Below, in pieces: positions 44,901 through 57,400 of a DNA stretch of 64,000 nt. The notes below the pieces were generated by a model that was not told where the DNA came from, searched no databases, and saw only the letters and a list, made by a program, of their open reading frames with translations. The stretch spans positions 62,001 to 126,000 of the forward strand of contig QAOA01008173.1 in the NCBI GenBank assembly GCA_003255065.1, read 5' to 3'. The position numbers were made by a program, and so were the translations under genes. Positions within the stretch are counted from its first letter, which is position 1, and every line of letters begins with the position of its first letter. The stretch is from Cercis canadensis. Taxonomy: Eukaryota > Streptophyta > Magnoliopsida > Fabales > Fabaceae.

Positions 44901-47900
44901 TAAATTTTGTTTTCCCCCTGTACATCTGCAAGTAAGAAGATGAGATGGACTAAATTTCATTTCAAATTACAAGAAACAGAAATGCAACACTGCATCAGAT
45001 ACAGCAAATGCCACTTACTGTAAGCAATCCCATTACATGATGAATATATAAAATTCCAAACAAATGAAATCTCTAGGTTAGATCAATGCAAGTTGATAAA
45101 CCCATAATAATCATGAAGGATACTACTGAACCTAAGCTAATTTCATAGACCACATGCAGAAAACTATTTATAAACCTATTTATTTATGTATTTATTGGAT
45201 AAAAGAAGAATTTTATTAAGAAAGGAAGAGTACAATATGAAACAAGGACAAGCCATCCTCTAGGAAAAGAAGCACATAAAAAGACAACAGCAAGAAAAGA
45301 AGAAAACATCAATGTAAGGGCTCTCCAATCTCATGCCATGTCTGTCAAACAAACACCCAAAAAGAGACCATGAGCTGTGCACCAAGGAGAAGCCAGGAAA
45401 ACAATCTTATCCCAACACAGCTTCAAATAAAAGTAGATACATCGTGAAAGCTTAAATTTTTGGATGTGTAGTTATTAAAATAATAATATCAAACTCATTA
45501 TAAATCTAAGCCATCCTAGACAGTTTGAGTAAGTAAATATAAGGAAATCAAAGTAAGAGTGTCTACTTGAACTTGAAACAAAAATACTCTAGCTATTCAG
45601 GTGCCACATATTCCAAAGAAGATGCATACCTGGAAGCACCATTGCAAAAGCCTGATCCAAAACTTCTACACTAGAATTCCATCCAGAGGTGAGCTCCTTG
45701 AACAATGCAGCAGAACATACCAGAGCTACAGACTGGTCAGTTATCATACCACGAACCCAAGATGATTGTACTGTTCTAATTTTTTCTTTAAACCCTTGAT
45801 GTGCTTTAAGCAGTTGCAAACTTGATGGCTGACATTTAAAGGAGCTGTATTTTGTACCACTTCCTAAGCATGATAATATATGTACAGCACGATGTGAAGA
45901 TTCATGATTGTTCTCAGACTTATTAGCAAGCTCCACCTCAGCATACCAGAAATATAGAAGAAGAGCACTGGATTGTAGTTCCTACTCCATAAAGTACATG
46001 AAAGCAATTATGGAAGAGAGTAAAACCTCAAAGAAAATACATAGTTCCTACTCCAACATATAAATTTTCTTTTGGCTATCAACCCTGTCAAGAGTCAGAC
46101 CTTTAAACAACTGATCGGGCTTGAAGAAGAGCATTAAAAGGCCATCCATTTGCCAAGGCATGCAAAGTCAGGCAATCATGATAACAGGGATACTATATCA
46201 AATAAACTGAAGTTAACATAACCATCTCAATTTTTATTTTTGTTGAAGTGGAGAAATGGGGGGGAGATAAGCCCAAAGAAATACTTTCAATAGACATACG
46301 TAAGCACATATCCATCGACATTCTCTCAAGTTCAAACAATAATCAAACTGAAGTTCCAGTTTCAACAGACTTTCAGAACCTCAGCTGTTAGCCGTAGTTT
46401 CAACAGAAAGTTCATGTTATATACTTAAAATATGGGGGATAAGCTATATAAAATCCTAAATTAATTAACATTCTCCAAGTGAATCCTCATCCACGTCTAG
46501 GGCTACATTTTATGTTACATCTGTGCAACCATATATTTCTTATCAGATTAACAGTTCTACCCAATTTATTCTCCCTCTTATCTTATTTGGTAAACTAGAG
46601 AGACAAAATAGAATAAATAAAAAGGCATTGCAGCAGATAACACAGTACATACCACTGGAAGTCCTTCTACAGATAACAATGCCATGTCAAAGATTCTTCT
46701 TGCATGATCAATATTACCATAATTAGCCTCTCTCCGTGCATATACCCCACAGAGCAATACATCCTACAGTAAGGAACAAATTAGAAAAGGTCAGATCTTG
46801 CCTAAGACAAACAAAAATTAAGAAAGGCGTCAAAGAAAAGAAATGGATGATACTAATAAAATCATATGCAAATGTTTTTCCAACCAACAATAGCTGTCAA
46901 ATCATTTTATGCTATGCCTTAACATGAGAGATTAGCTGCCATCAAATCATATCTTGTGCAAACATATAAGAGTTCTTCCCTCTAGAACGTTCTTCAAATT
47001 AATCTATAAATCCTATATGCCATCAATATTCCAGCTCTCTTGCATACTAAACAGTTTCCTTGATTAGAATTATCTCACTTCCTGTCCGACTTGGATATCT
47101 AGCCGCTCTAAAGTATTATCTTTTATAAAAACCATCATCAAGCCTTTGATTATTCTATCTCCAGTATGCTGTTAATCTTTCTGCCCAACATACAAGCATT
47201 ACTTTTAGTATGTTGTTAACCTAACAATTGCAAATGTCAATTTTATTACTTTCGGGTATTCTAACAACAATATTAATAGATACTTTTTTCTACAAAAGAA
47301 GGAATTTATTTATATTACAAAAAGGAGAAAGTATAAAACCAGACAAAGAAATCCTCCTACAATATCATAATAGGAAGAGAGAAAGAAGAAACACATAACA
47401 AAATGCATTGGAACAACAAAACCAACCAACGAGATTAATGTCTGTAAAAGAAACCCCCATAAAACCTAATTAGCAAAGCCCTCAAGTTTCTTCCCCTTTT
47501 TTTTTCTGGATGGAAAACATAAATAGATATGTATTTGTGTGCTTAATGTTTTTGGTAGGACAATGACTACCTGTCGATCAGTTTTTAAGAGAGACTTTGC
47601 TAAAGCTCGACATGGGGTAACCATGTTACCAGAAGAATTCATTTTTGTAACGTAAAGCTCTTCAGCAATAAGAAGAGCTTCTTCCAAGATGTAATTACGC
47701 GGAAAAACAGTCAAACAAAGTAAGACAGCATTGCGAAGAAACTTCATCATATCAGCACTCCTAGAGATACTTCCTGCAAGAAATTCAAAACTGAAACCAG
47801 TAGAACCACTTTCTGCCCTAGTGAAAACATCATGAACGCATTTCAACTTTTCAAATATTGAATCTGGTAGATCTTCCAAGCTAAGGACATTCTCAGTCCA

Positions 47901-50900
47901 ACTTGGGCTGTTTGAGCAAATCCTACAAAGGAAAGATGAGCAAAGTGTCATCAACTTATTACAATACAGATAAGTAGACATGACATGCAAAGAAAAAGAG
48001 GACAAACTATTCTAGGAAGTATTCCATGACAACTAATGCCTGTTTACAGAGATTCAAGGCACATCATTAACTGTGTTTGCACTCCACAAACAAATTACAT
48101 ATTAGATTAAAAATGCAATTTTTTTTAAACCCAAGAACTTGAGTTAGAATAAAACCTTTAGCTACTGAGCAAGGGATAAAAAAATCAGTTTCATATCTCT
48201 AACAGAGGCCCTCCTCACCTGAAAGTTCAGCTCAAGAGGTAGGCAAAGTTCAAGCTAACCACTAACTTGTGTTAATACTCAACACTTTATTTATGTTGAC
48301 ATTTAATTATAAGACTACCAGCGAAAAAGGCAGACTATAAACTAGGTCAACAGGTACTAAGACCACACTGGAGAATCACTCAACCTAAAACCTTTAATAA
48401 CTAAGGAGAACCCACTGCAGTTATTTAATCCCTAACAAACCATGCATATGTACCAGAAATGAAAAGCAAGCAGACTTTCACCCCCCACCACCCACCCCCC
48501 AAAACAAAAGAAGAAAAGAAGCCACAAGCAAGGAGACTAATACATGAAACCTTCACCATGTTGCAATGGCACATGGGACACCAATCCAAGAATTGTAGTA
48601 GAGGGCATCCTAGTCCTAGCTTTTGAAAATAAGTTTGAACATTTCCCACTAAAAGTAGCAATATCACCTATGGAATAGGTATTTACTCTAGAAAACTTAC
48701 AACTGACATATCTTCCCACCATAGAAGTCGATGAATTGGGACACCAAAAATAACCGAGCCTCTCCTGTGCTCAAGGAGAACAGGTATTCATTCACATCTT
48801 CATACAATACGATTCTCAAGAGTTGTTCATCCTCTTCTGTCTCATGTGTTCCACTGCCACCATTAGAAGAGGTTCTATCTGTTCATGGTTGATCAACATA
48901 CAGTACCAGCATTTTATTTAAGATGTAATTACATTGAAGCAAGCAGAAATTAAGAAAGACACAACACAAGTAAAAAAGAGGACATTCCACACACAAGAAA
49001 AAGGAAATACTTGAGAAAGAATTATAATTCTGCATGCAGATAGAGAAAGTCCACCTGATTTCCTACGGGCAGGCATCCACTGATCACAATCTCTAGAAGA
49101 CTCTTCTTCAGACCATTTGATCCAGGTTGAACTGTCTCTTACTTCACTATCACCCCCAGCATCCACATCAATCCCAAGCATTTTTATCAAATTTTCAGTA
49201 TCATCTTCCTGCTCAATATCTTTATATTCTTCTTCCTCTTTAAAATCATCCATAACCAAATCATTTTTGGTTTCATTTTCATCATGGAAACCCTCCTTAA
49301 CTTTGGACAATGGCTCTGACCAACCAGTCCAACCACCTTTATTTTCATGTGAAGTCTCCTCTTTGATAACTCTTTGTCGAGCTTCCTCCTCTTTCTCCAA
49401 CCATGTGGACCAACCAACTGCCCCTTCTTCTCCAACTCTGGCACCATCACTATTCCAAAAATGCTCAAAAAGTCTTTGTTTACTCTGCCCCGTGAAGAGG
49501 AAAGATGGACAAAACAAACTAAACTCAATTTCAGCCTGAAATAAAGCAGTGGTTAATTCCCTGTAACCAGCCTGCCATTCAAACCTGCAAAGACTGAGAA
49601 ATATATCCACAAGGCCAAGTTCTAGCTGAACAATTGCAGGATCCAGTGAAGAAGGATCAGCAGCTTGGTGAACCTGCTTAAAACAAAAGACAGAATTAAT
49701 GCTATTGCAGGATATTCAAAACTAAGAATAATAATATTTACATAAATATGATTTTTTTTGAAAAAACAGCCTCGCAAAGGGATGTAAAGTTGTTAACTCT
49801 CAAGATATGAAATTCATGACCCCTGACATTAAAGCAGCAGGTTTTGCACGCCTCCAGAATATTGAAACATTTGCCAGCAACACTAGAAACAATGTCTTAC
49901 AGCTTGCTCAGATGGATGGTTCAGAATGAAAAGGCATGAAAGATAGTACACATTATAGAATTGAATAAAATGAAAAGAACAATGATGATCATTGCTTCAG
50001 GGATAGCTCACCTTGGAAGAAGAAAAATAATCAAGATAAATTTGTTCAGAAAACAGAATAGAATGGAAAGGAAAGAAAAATATTTAACTGTTTTTCAAGT
50101 TTCAACTTTGTTTATTTTTACCGTAGGAAGGTAGAATTAATAGTTCCCAACATTTCACTACAGAACTTTTCACTCCATCAATTTCTGCCCACTTTGGGGG
50201 GAAGAAAAATTTAAAGAAAACAGGGTTCTTAGGGAACACATCACTCCCTTTGTTTTCTCTCCCTCCTTTATTATCATAAATCCAAACAACGGACAGTGAT
50301 TCTTTTTATAGATAACACCACTACAACCTGTGAACTAAAGATGAATAAATGAATAATAGAAGGATAATATTTATCGAAAAGGAAAAAAAAAAAGAAAAGG
50401 TTAAAGCATCAAAAAATTGAGAACCTGCCTAAAGTGCTTGCTGCATGAAGCAGATAGAGCTTGGATTGCATGTCCATACATTTTTCTAATCTCTGAAACC
50501 TTAAATCTGGAGAAATCTTTCTGAACAACATGTAAGAACTCTCTCCATAACTTGTAACTCCCAGAATGCCGCATAAGTATCTTTTCCCATCTCCCAATTA
50601 GCACATCTGGGCTGTCTCTCATTTGATACGCTTTCAAAAGACAAAGTAATAGCTCTTCATTATTGGGGTTAAGCTCCACTGACTTCTCCAGTATGCTAAT
50701 CTTCTTTTCAAGAATCTGCAAGCGAGCACCTTTCTGACGCTGCATTTCTGCAACCCTATCTTGGAACTCTGCAAAAGCTAACCAAACTTTTTCATCATGG
50801 GGATGCTCCCTTGTCAGTTTGTTGAACTCCCGAGTTTTGCGCAACATTTCATCTTCCCAAGATTCCTCAAGTGTTGAAGTTCTAGAGACAGAATCACTGT

Positions 50901-52307
50901 CAACAGCTCCATGAGATGTCTGAATGTCTGACAAAGGTATAAACTCATCTTGAGTTATAATGGTGGACATTGTCGGTGCAAGAAGACGAATACGCTTAAA
51001 GGTCTTATGGCGTTCCAGTGCCATATAAGTTCCAGACCAGTAGCGACCACCAGATTTCAGTTTACCATCCAACGCTTCGACATCATCATCTCTTTCCAAG
51101 AGTGAACCCCTTTTGTTCCGCCAATACAAACCTTGAACATGTCCAGATAGTTTTGAAGGATTGTAAGATTTGTACCGAGCAATATCCATTCTGCATGATA
51201 TTTATAAACACTTCTTATCATTCATCACTTGATAGAACAGAAAACTTAAAAAAAATAAAAATCCATTTCAGAGGAAAACTCCACTTCTTGGGTAGAAATC
51301 AACATTTGAGGTAACATATCCACAGAGGAACTAATTACGGTAACCCACTTACTTAAGTCTTAAAATTTCTAAAATCTAAAGAACAACAATGAAATTTTAA
51401 TGCCATCCTGAATTTCTTTGCCATAGCTCAACAATAACTTTTTTTTTCCCTCTGGTACATTGGACATTGAGCCTAGTACCTCCACCCAAACTCTCATGGT
51501 TACCAACTTATGAAGTGAAGATCTTATTCTCCCTCCTAATCTTGTACTTTCTGAAGATAAAATGCATATAGAATATTTGGTACCTATACATTTCATTATT
51601 CAACACGCTCGAAATTATTCATGAACTTAATAAAATGCGTTGGACAAAACCATTAATTCAGACTTCAATTACACTCTCCTGCACTCTTGGGATCTCTTGC
51701 GATCCATTAGGAACCGGAAAAAGTAAGCCCATTAAATAATATTAGCAAACAAGGATACACAAGCTCAAAGGCGTATGAAACAAGGGTACCTGTAGATACA
51801 GCCGAACGCCAAATTATCGCGATCACCGTGAGAATCAAAGTAATAATCTTTGATTGTGTTGGCCTCAGAATCAGCCCAAGCTCGAACATGAGACTTTCTT
51901 GAACCGTAATCATCCAATCCCCCTTTTTCTCTGGACCTATCACGCTTCCGTTTCTTCTTCTTCCTCTTCTTTTTCTCCCTTCCACGCTCGTCAGATTCAG
52001 AAGATTCCAGAATCTCATAGGAAGAAGAGGGCTTCCCTTGAGCTCGATTATCAATGCGACCATGTTGGTCGTCGCCTTCATTCTCACTACCTTGGTCTTC
52101 ATCAACACGTTCTTCTTGGTTGAGCTGCGAGGCAACGGCGTCGTTTATGAGAGAAATGTCGGTGGTGAAGCTGGAGTTGGAGAGCCATTGAGGAACAGAA
52201 GACTTTATCTGCAGAGAAGACTGTGTGGGTGGGAAAAGAGGAAAGAGAGAAGTTTTCGGTTCATTAGCCGTTGCTGCTATTTCTTCCTCTGCCGATTTCT
52301 CCTCCAT
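41774..52307 (-). CDS. NRDE2: NRDE2 homolog, nuclear RNA-surveillance factor
   Basis: Ten exons joined on the minus strand give 1162 residues: 52307-51790, 51190-50425, 49673-49055, 48878-48701, 47922-47571, 46763-46653, 45981-45630, 44581-44356, 43404-43183, 41918-41774. The size is close to animal NRDE2. Residues 1-170 are low-complexity with a strongly basic stretch (REKKKRKKKKRKRDRSREK), probably a nuclear-localisation signal. The conserved NRDE-2 region follows (DIARYKSYNPSKLSG, GRYWSGTYMALERHK, EFIPLSDIQ, HDEKVWLAFAEFQDRVAEMQ), then HAT/TPR-like helical repeats to the C-terminus (LWREFLHVVQKDF, VWESIRQGLQMYPFSPELL, STARRVFFRAIHACPW). Animal NRDE2 is a nuclear protein that binds MTR4 and limits exosome action; worm NRDE-2 acts in nuclear RNAi. 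The plant role is inferred. Exon 3 encodes a very acidic segment. All introns read as GT-AG. Confidence 0.88.
41940..41987. repeat. Poly(A) run in NRDE2 intron 9
   Basis: About 47 A with one undetermined base at 41956, just upstream (in gene sense) of the last exon. On the coding strand this is a long poly(T) directly before the acceptor and acts as an extended pyrimidine tract. The true length is uncertain in the assembly. Confidence 0.85.
45180..45420 (-). mobile_element. LINE-like 3' tail in NRDE2 intron 7
   Basis: On the minus strand it reads GAGGATGGCTTGTCCTTG, then a TTGTACTCTTCC-like phrase, then TTAATAAAATTC and an AATAAATA-type end. This is the form of a 5'-truncated plant L1 LINE 3' end. 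Similar phrases occur in three other introns of the window. No reverse-transcriptase coding part is left. Confidence 0.45.
47285..47460 (-). mobile_element. LINE-like 3' tail in NRDE2 intron 5
   Basis: Minus strand GGAGGATTTCTTTGTC, followed by a TTTTATACTTTCTCC-like phrase and AATAAATTCCTTCTTTTG, matching the pattern of the copy at 45180-45420 and in the same orientation as the host gene. No coding remnant. Confidence 0.4.
48479..48501 (-). other. G-rich (quadruplex-prone) tract in NRDE2 intron 4
   Basis: The plus strand has C6, C3 and C6 runs within 20 bases, so the NRDE2 pre-mRNA strand reads GGGGGGTGGGTGGTGGGGGG. Quadruplex formation is plausible but untested. Confidence 0.45.
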
Positions 52308-54474
52308 TAAACTTGAAATCCAGAACCAGAAAATGCAGTAGCTCTCAACTCCAAGCGGCTAATGCAAATTCGTAAGCTACTTACTTAGCTTTGCAGAGGC
52401 GCTAATGTCTCCGAAGTCCGAACTAGACCGACCCGCCCATATCACTGGTCTGTTATTATTTTTCTTTTTTCTCTTTCTGTTGTTTTTATTAACATTTTAG
52501 AGAATTATTATTTTCGTCATGAAGTTTATAAAAAAATATTCATTAATTTTTTATACACATGATTTTAGTTTGGTACCTCTGGTAATATATATAAATAATA
52601 AATTATTCATGTTGTCTTTATGACTATTTTCACAGACTTTTTCATAAGATATTCATATATTATGACTATTTACCATATATTACATGTATAATAACTATCT
52701 AATATCAATAAGATACTCATAGAATAACTCATGTTATGCAATTATTTAATTTTTTTATGAGTTATAATATCAAAAATTATTCTCATACACTATATAGAAT
52801 CAAAAGTATACCTAAATAGCTATGAGGAGAAGAATATTAAAAAATAATTCCATAAGTTAAAAAGATACTCATTTATGTTGAGGCGAATTGACATCCACTT
52901 GAAGTCAATATTATTCCTTGAAAGTCATCATCTCATTAGTGATGATCCTTGTTTGTGAGAAAATTATTATTTTATGTTAAGAAATAAACCATGGTATAGC
53001 TTGGGCTATACCGACATATAATCTATAGGATACCCATAAAATTTTGAAGAAAAGAGAAACAAAAAATAACCATATAAGTAAAAAAGATACACACTTAGAA
53101 TACCTAAGGGCAAAATTGGTAAGAAATTGTTGCTATAGTTCTAAAGGAACCCACCTGAAATTTCCATGTATTTGGCATTGACGAATTTTTTAGCAAACTT
53201 CTTGAACCAAATAATAATTTGTTCTTAATTTTTTTCTTTTTTCCATTTTTACTTTTATCTTCTTTGTTTTTTTTGCCATAGTTTTATTTTAACAATCCCA
53301 CAAAACAAACTGTCTACAAAATCTCAAAAATCCATTCCAATTATCTTCATTTGCCTTTCTCAAAAGAAATATGTTTTAAATACTTAAAACAGCTAGAATT
53401 CATGTGTTAACTTATATCAATACTCTCTATAAGTATATTCGAAGCTATTTTTTAAAATATTGTATACGCATTTCACACCATTTCCTAATTTCATATTCTA
53501 AAAAAAAAATTAATCGTAACCACAATAAATTATATTCTGACTTTCGTATTGGTATTCTTTTAAATTTTTTGAGAAAGGCAAATGAAGATAATTGGAATAC
53601 CAATACGAAAGTCAGAATATTTTACTTTCGTATTGGTATTCTGTCAGTATTTTATAATACTTTAGCGTGTAAAAAACAACAAATTTGAATAATGAATATT
53701 ACATGAAATATGATGTTTATCAAAGAACGACAATAACCAAGGAGGTGCCAAAACAGGGGAAGAGAAGCCAAAGGAACAGCGAATTAAGAAAATTCCTACT
53801 GCCCATAGGCAACCAAAGTAATTAATAATTAAAGATGCTGTCTACATTCCACATCCTTAGTTTAAACCATTCCCTAGCGAATCCAAATCAAAATCCCCTA
53901 GAACCATAAGTAAAACCCAAATCTACACTTTCTAGGTTGCTGCCAACTGAAAGGAGAGGCAATTGAGTCTCTTCTTCCACAAATGCCCAATGTTAAATCA
54001 CACTTACTTTATCACCAGCTTTGCTTTAATCTTGATTGGTGCAGCAAATGAGGGAGGGGACACACTCCATTAAAATCGGATAAGCATCCATTTCACAAGA
54101 TATTACTAAATAACCTAAAAGAATTATCGCACATCATGTACAATAAGATTTTAATATCCCCCTTTTCAACAGATCAAATAAGCAAAGAAAGCAAAGCCCT
54201 AACAATACATTGTACGTGCAAAATTACATCCTTGATCATGGTTAACTGGAATACAATTGGTAAGGGGAAGGAAAGGCCGGTGTTACCCACAAAACCAAAC
54301 ACACCTTTTAATGCATTGTCAGGACTGTGAAGGGGCAAAACTCTTTCTATATCTCCTTTCAAATAGGCAATGATATGCTGCCATGATGTAAGGTGGTGCC
54401 TTCCCTCCCAATAAAACACCTAAACCCAACTTAAGGGCAAGTGATGCTGTTACCATCCCAAAACTCCAAATACT
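52308..54474. other. Spacer between NRDE2 and DYRKP
   Basis: Holds the NRDE2 promoter and the DYRKP 3' untranslated region. It is very AT-rich from 52440 to 53330, with no gene. An interleaved set of perfect inverted repeats lies at 53334-53641 (listed separately). Confidence 0.5.
53334..53641. repeat. Interleaved perfect inverted repeats
   Basis: Arm A, 32 bases at 53334-53365, is perfectly inverted at 53567-53598. Arm B, 24 bases at 53534-53557, is perfectly inverted at 53595-53618, and 18 bases of B recur in direct orientation at 53624-53641. The A and B inverted copies overlap by four bases, so the two hairpins share an edge. No coding content. Confidence 0.9.
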
Positions 54475-57400
54475 TCAAGATGATATGGGTTCATAAGGGT
54501 ACGATAACCATGGGTGCTTCAGGGCCTCAGACGCGGAAGGCCGCTTCTTTGGGTTAATCTCAAGCAAATGAGCAACAAAGTCTATGAAGCCTTGGTCTCC
54601 CATTGGCAACCTATGCCTCAACGATGTCTTTTTTGGAATCAGGTACTCTAACCTGTTTGTTTCCTGGAGATGACACAACAATGGTATATGTATTACCAAA
54701 TTATTTCAAGAAAGTTAAATGAAAAGGCAACAATAATTTCACCTTGACATGTCATGAACTAAAAGTATTGAGTAGCCAAGATATTTAAGACGTATATGAA
54801 TGAAAATAATTTCATTTCTTTCTCTCTCTTAATTTTTATCTTTTTTTCCTTTTTTTTATTCTCAGGGGGAGGCAGAGGAGGGGGACTAGACATGACTGGC
54901 ATAGTCCATCTCATTGAAGAATTAACAAGGTTAATAGGAGTAGGACAAATAAATCTGTGGTATTTTCACTTCTGTAAATCAATGGGATTTCCTCAAGAAG
55001 GGATATTTTCCTGCCAATTGGTGGTGAACCATTGAAACAGCAAATCCGCCAACCATCTCTTAGTGCACTGTCATGATAGTCTGAAGGTTTAGACTTTTCA
55101 ATTATATTCTGAGATATATCAAGTCAGACGCTTTGAAGTGGTTGGCAGCTGGCATTGTCCATTAGTTCAAGAGACAATAAATGAATGCAGAAAACAGCAT
55201 CCCTCTGTTTATATTGAGAATAATCAGGGATTCCCTCATCATTACTTAGTAGGATTATGTGTATTTTATGTTGTTTCTACCCAGGTGGTGAAACATTGTC
55301 GGCTTATCAGGTTGGTCATTCTTGCTTTGATTTCTTTACAACACATCATACATCAAAAGAGTAATGAAAAAGAGACTTCTCATTGATGTCAGAGAACAAA
55401 ATTCTAATTCAACTATGCTACATAGACATCCAGACAAGCATAATAAATATCGAGATTCAAGATTGCTAGCCACTCTTTTCTGTAAGAAAGTAAACTATAA
55501 ATATTAACGCTTACCTGATTCCGTTCATAAAGCATATGGTTTTTGGTGAAATACTTGTATGTATCCCTTCCTTTCGCAAGCATACTTTGATCAATTGGAC
55601 CAATGATGCCAATCACTCGTGCAAGTAATGTTGCAGGTGAATCATTTTGGAAGAGGACCTACACCATGTTTAGTTTAGTGTCACAGAGAAAAAGAGAAAC
55701 CGAGGGGGATAAGGAAAGGCAAACAAGAAACGGAAGAACCATTAATGAAACATAAGATAAATCCTAGTAAACATATGTGCAAATAAGGTCAATATCTCCT
55801 TGATTATCAACATCTCTTTCAACTAGTAGGGCATTTAGTACTCATTTACAGTGAGTTTTCTTCCCTTTTTTTTTATCTTTTGGCTGAACATTTACAGTGA
55901 GTTTTCAATTTTAAATTTTGTATCATTGATTCGTTTTAACTCAATAGGCTTACATAGAAGCAAGATTTAGTGATATAATACTATTAACATAACTTATAGC
56001 ACATGATAATTCATGCTCCATAAAGGGACATGAAACTATGTCTAACTAATAAAGCTTACATTGCCAGTACAAAGTTCTGACAAGATGCAGCCAAGTGACC
56101 AGATATCAATCTTCTTGTCATATGGAAGTCCCAAAATAACCTCAGGAGCCCGATACGACCTGGACTGAACATATGAGCACAGGTGATCTGTCTCAAAGCA
56201 ACTACTCCCAAGGTCAATGACCTTCACCTCACATCTACTATAGCTCTTTACCAATATATTCTCCGGCTTCAAGTCACAATGTATTAGTCCAAGGCTGTGC
56301 AAAAACTGAAGTGCTTCCAAACACTGAATAGTAATTGACTGCAACCAAGATTCACAAAATTTAGAAGAACAATAAATAAGATGAAAACAAGGCATCATGA
56401 AGTAAATGGACACCACAAACCTGCAATCTTGGCATTGTGAAGTACACTTCCCCCCCGGATTCTCTATTAAATTTATGAAACTCATACAAGTTTGCTTTAA
56501 GTAGTTCACATACTATTAACAAATGCTCCTGCATTACAACAGGGTAAAAGAAAGAAGAGAGGTAAAGTCAGCTAAAAAAAATCGTGTCTGACTATTAATA
56601 ATATAGGATATTAGTAAATGAACTAAAGCATACATGTAAAACAAATTACTATGTCAGATTACCACAAGTTGACAGATATTTCTAGCCACCAATTTGAGTA
56701 GGGTTTAGATTGTTAGTCTCAATAATGTAATTGAATTCTTTTCAAAATTTGGGACAAGTCTTGATAGTTTACAGTTTACACCATATGTTGGAATATATGG
56801 GAAATTGCCATAGAAACTAACATTAAACTCAATGGCATTATAGAATTAACACAAAATTGTGATATGTGGTATCATTGCAACACACATAAATACAAAAGAA
56901 ACTAGAAATATATAGGGATAGTACCCAACATAACCCATTCTCATTTTCTAAGTAGGCATATGCCTATTTTCCATTTCAAGACAAATAAAACAGCAAAGAT
57001 GAAGGTCCTGCGAATACAAATGAATCTAGCTAAAACTCCGGTTCATGCATGCCGGACAGCTTCTGCGTCTTTCTACTGAATAAATTCAACTACTTCTTAA
57101 TTTCAAATTCTATTTTGCTCACTATCCTTCACTTTGTGGGACAATTTAGCATCTATATGACAATTAAAAAGACACCTTCTACAGAGCATAATAACCAGTA
57201 ATCAAGTTAATGCCAAAACAAAGTGATTGCTCAGGCAGGACAATACCTATTCTTGCACAAAAAGCAGGATCATGCTGTATTATCTAGCGCTTATTACAAG
57301 AAAACATGTGCATCAGAAAAATTGTGGTAATTCATGATGTGCCCTTGTAACTATGAAGAGCACAGAACGTTAACTAGTCAATACAGAAGACTGTGTAAGG

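Noticed and set aside
49117..49539. Plus-strand open frame of 140 codons, Ser-rich
   Set aside because: Antisense shadow of the acidic third exon of NRDE2.
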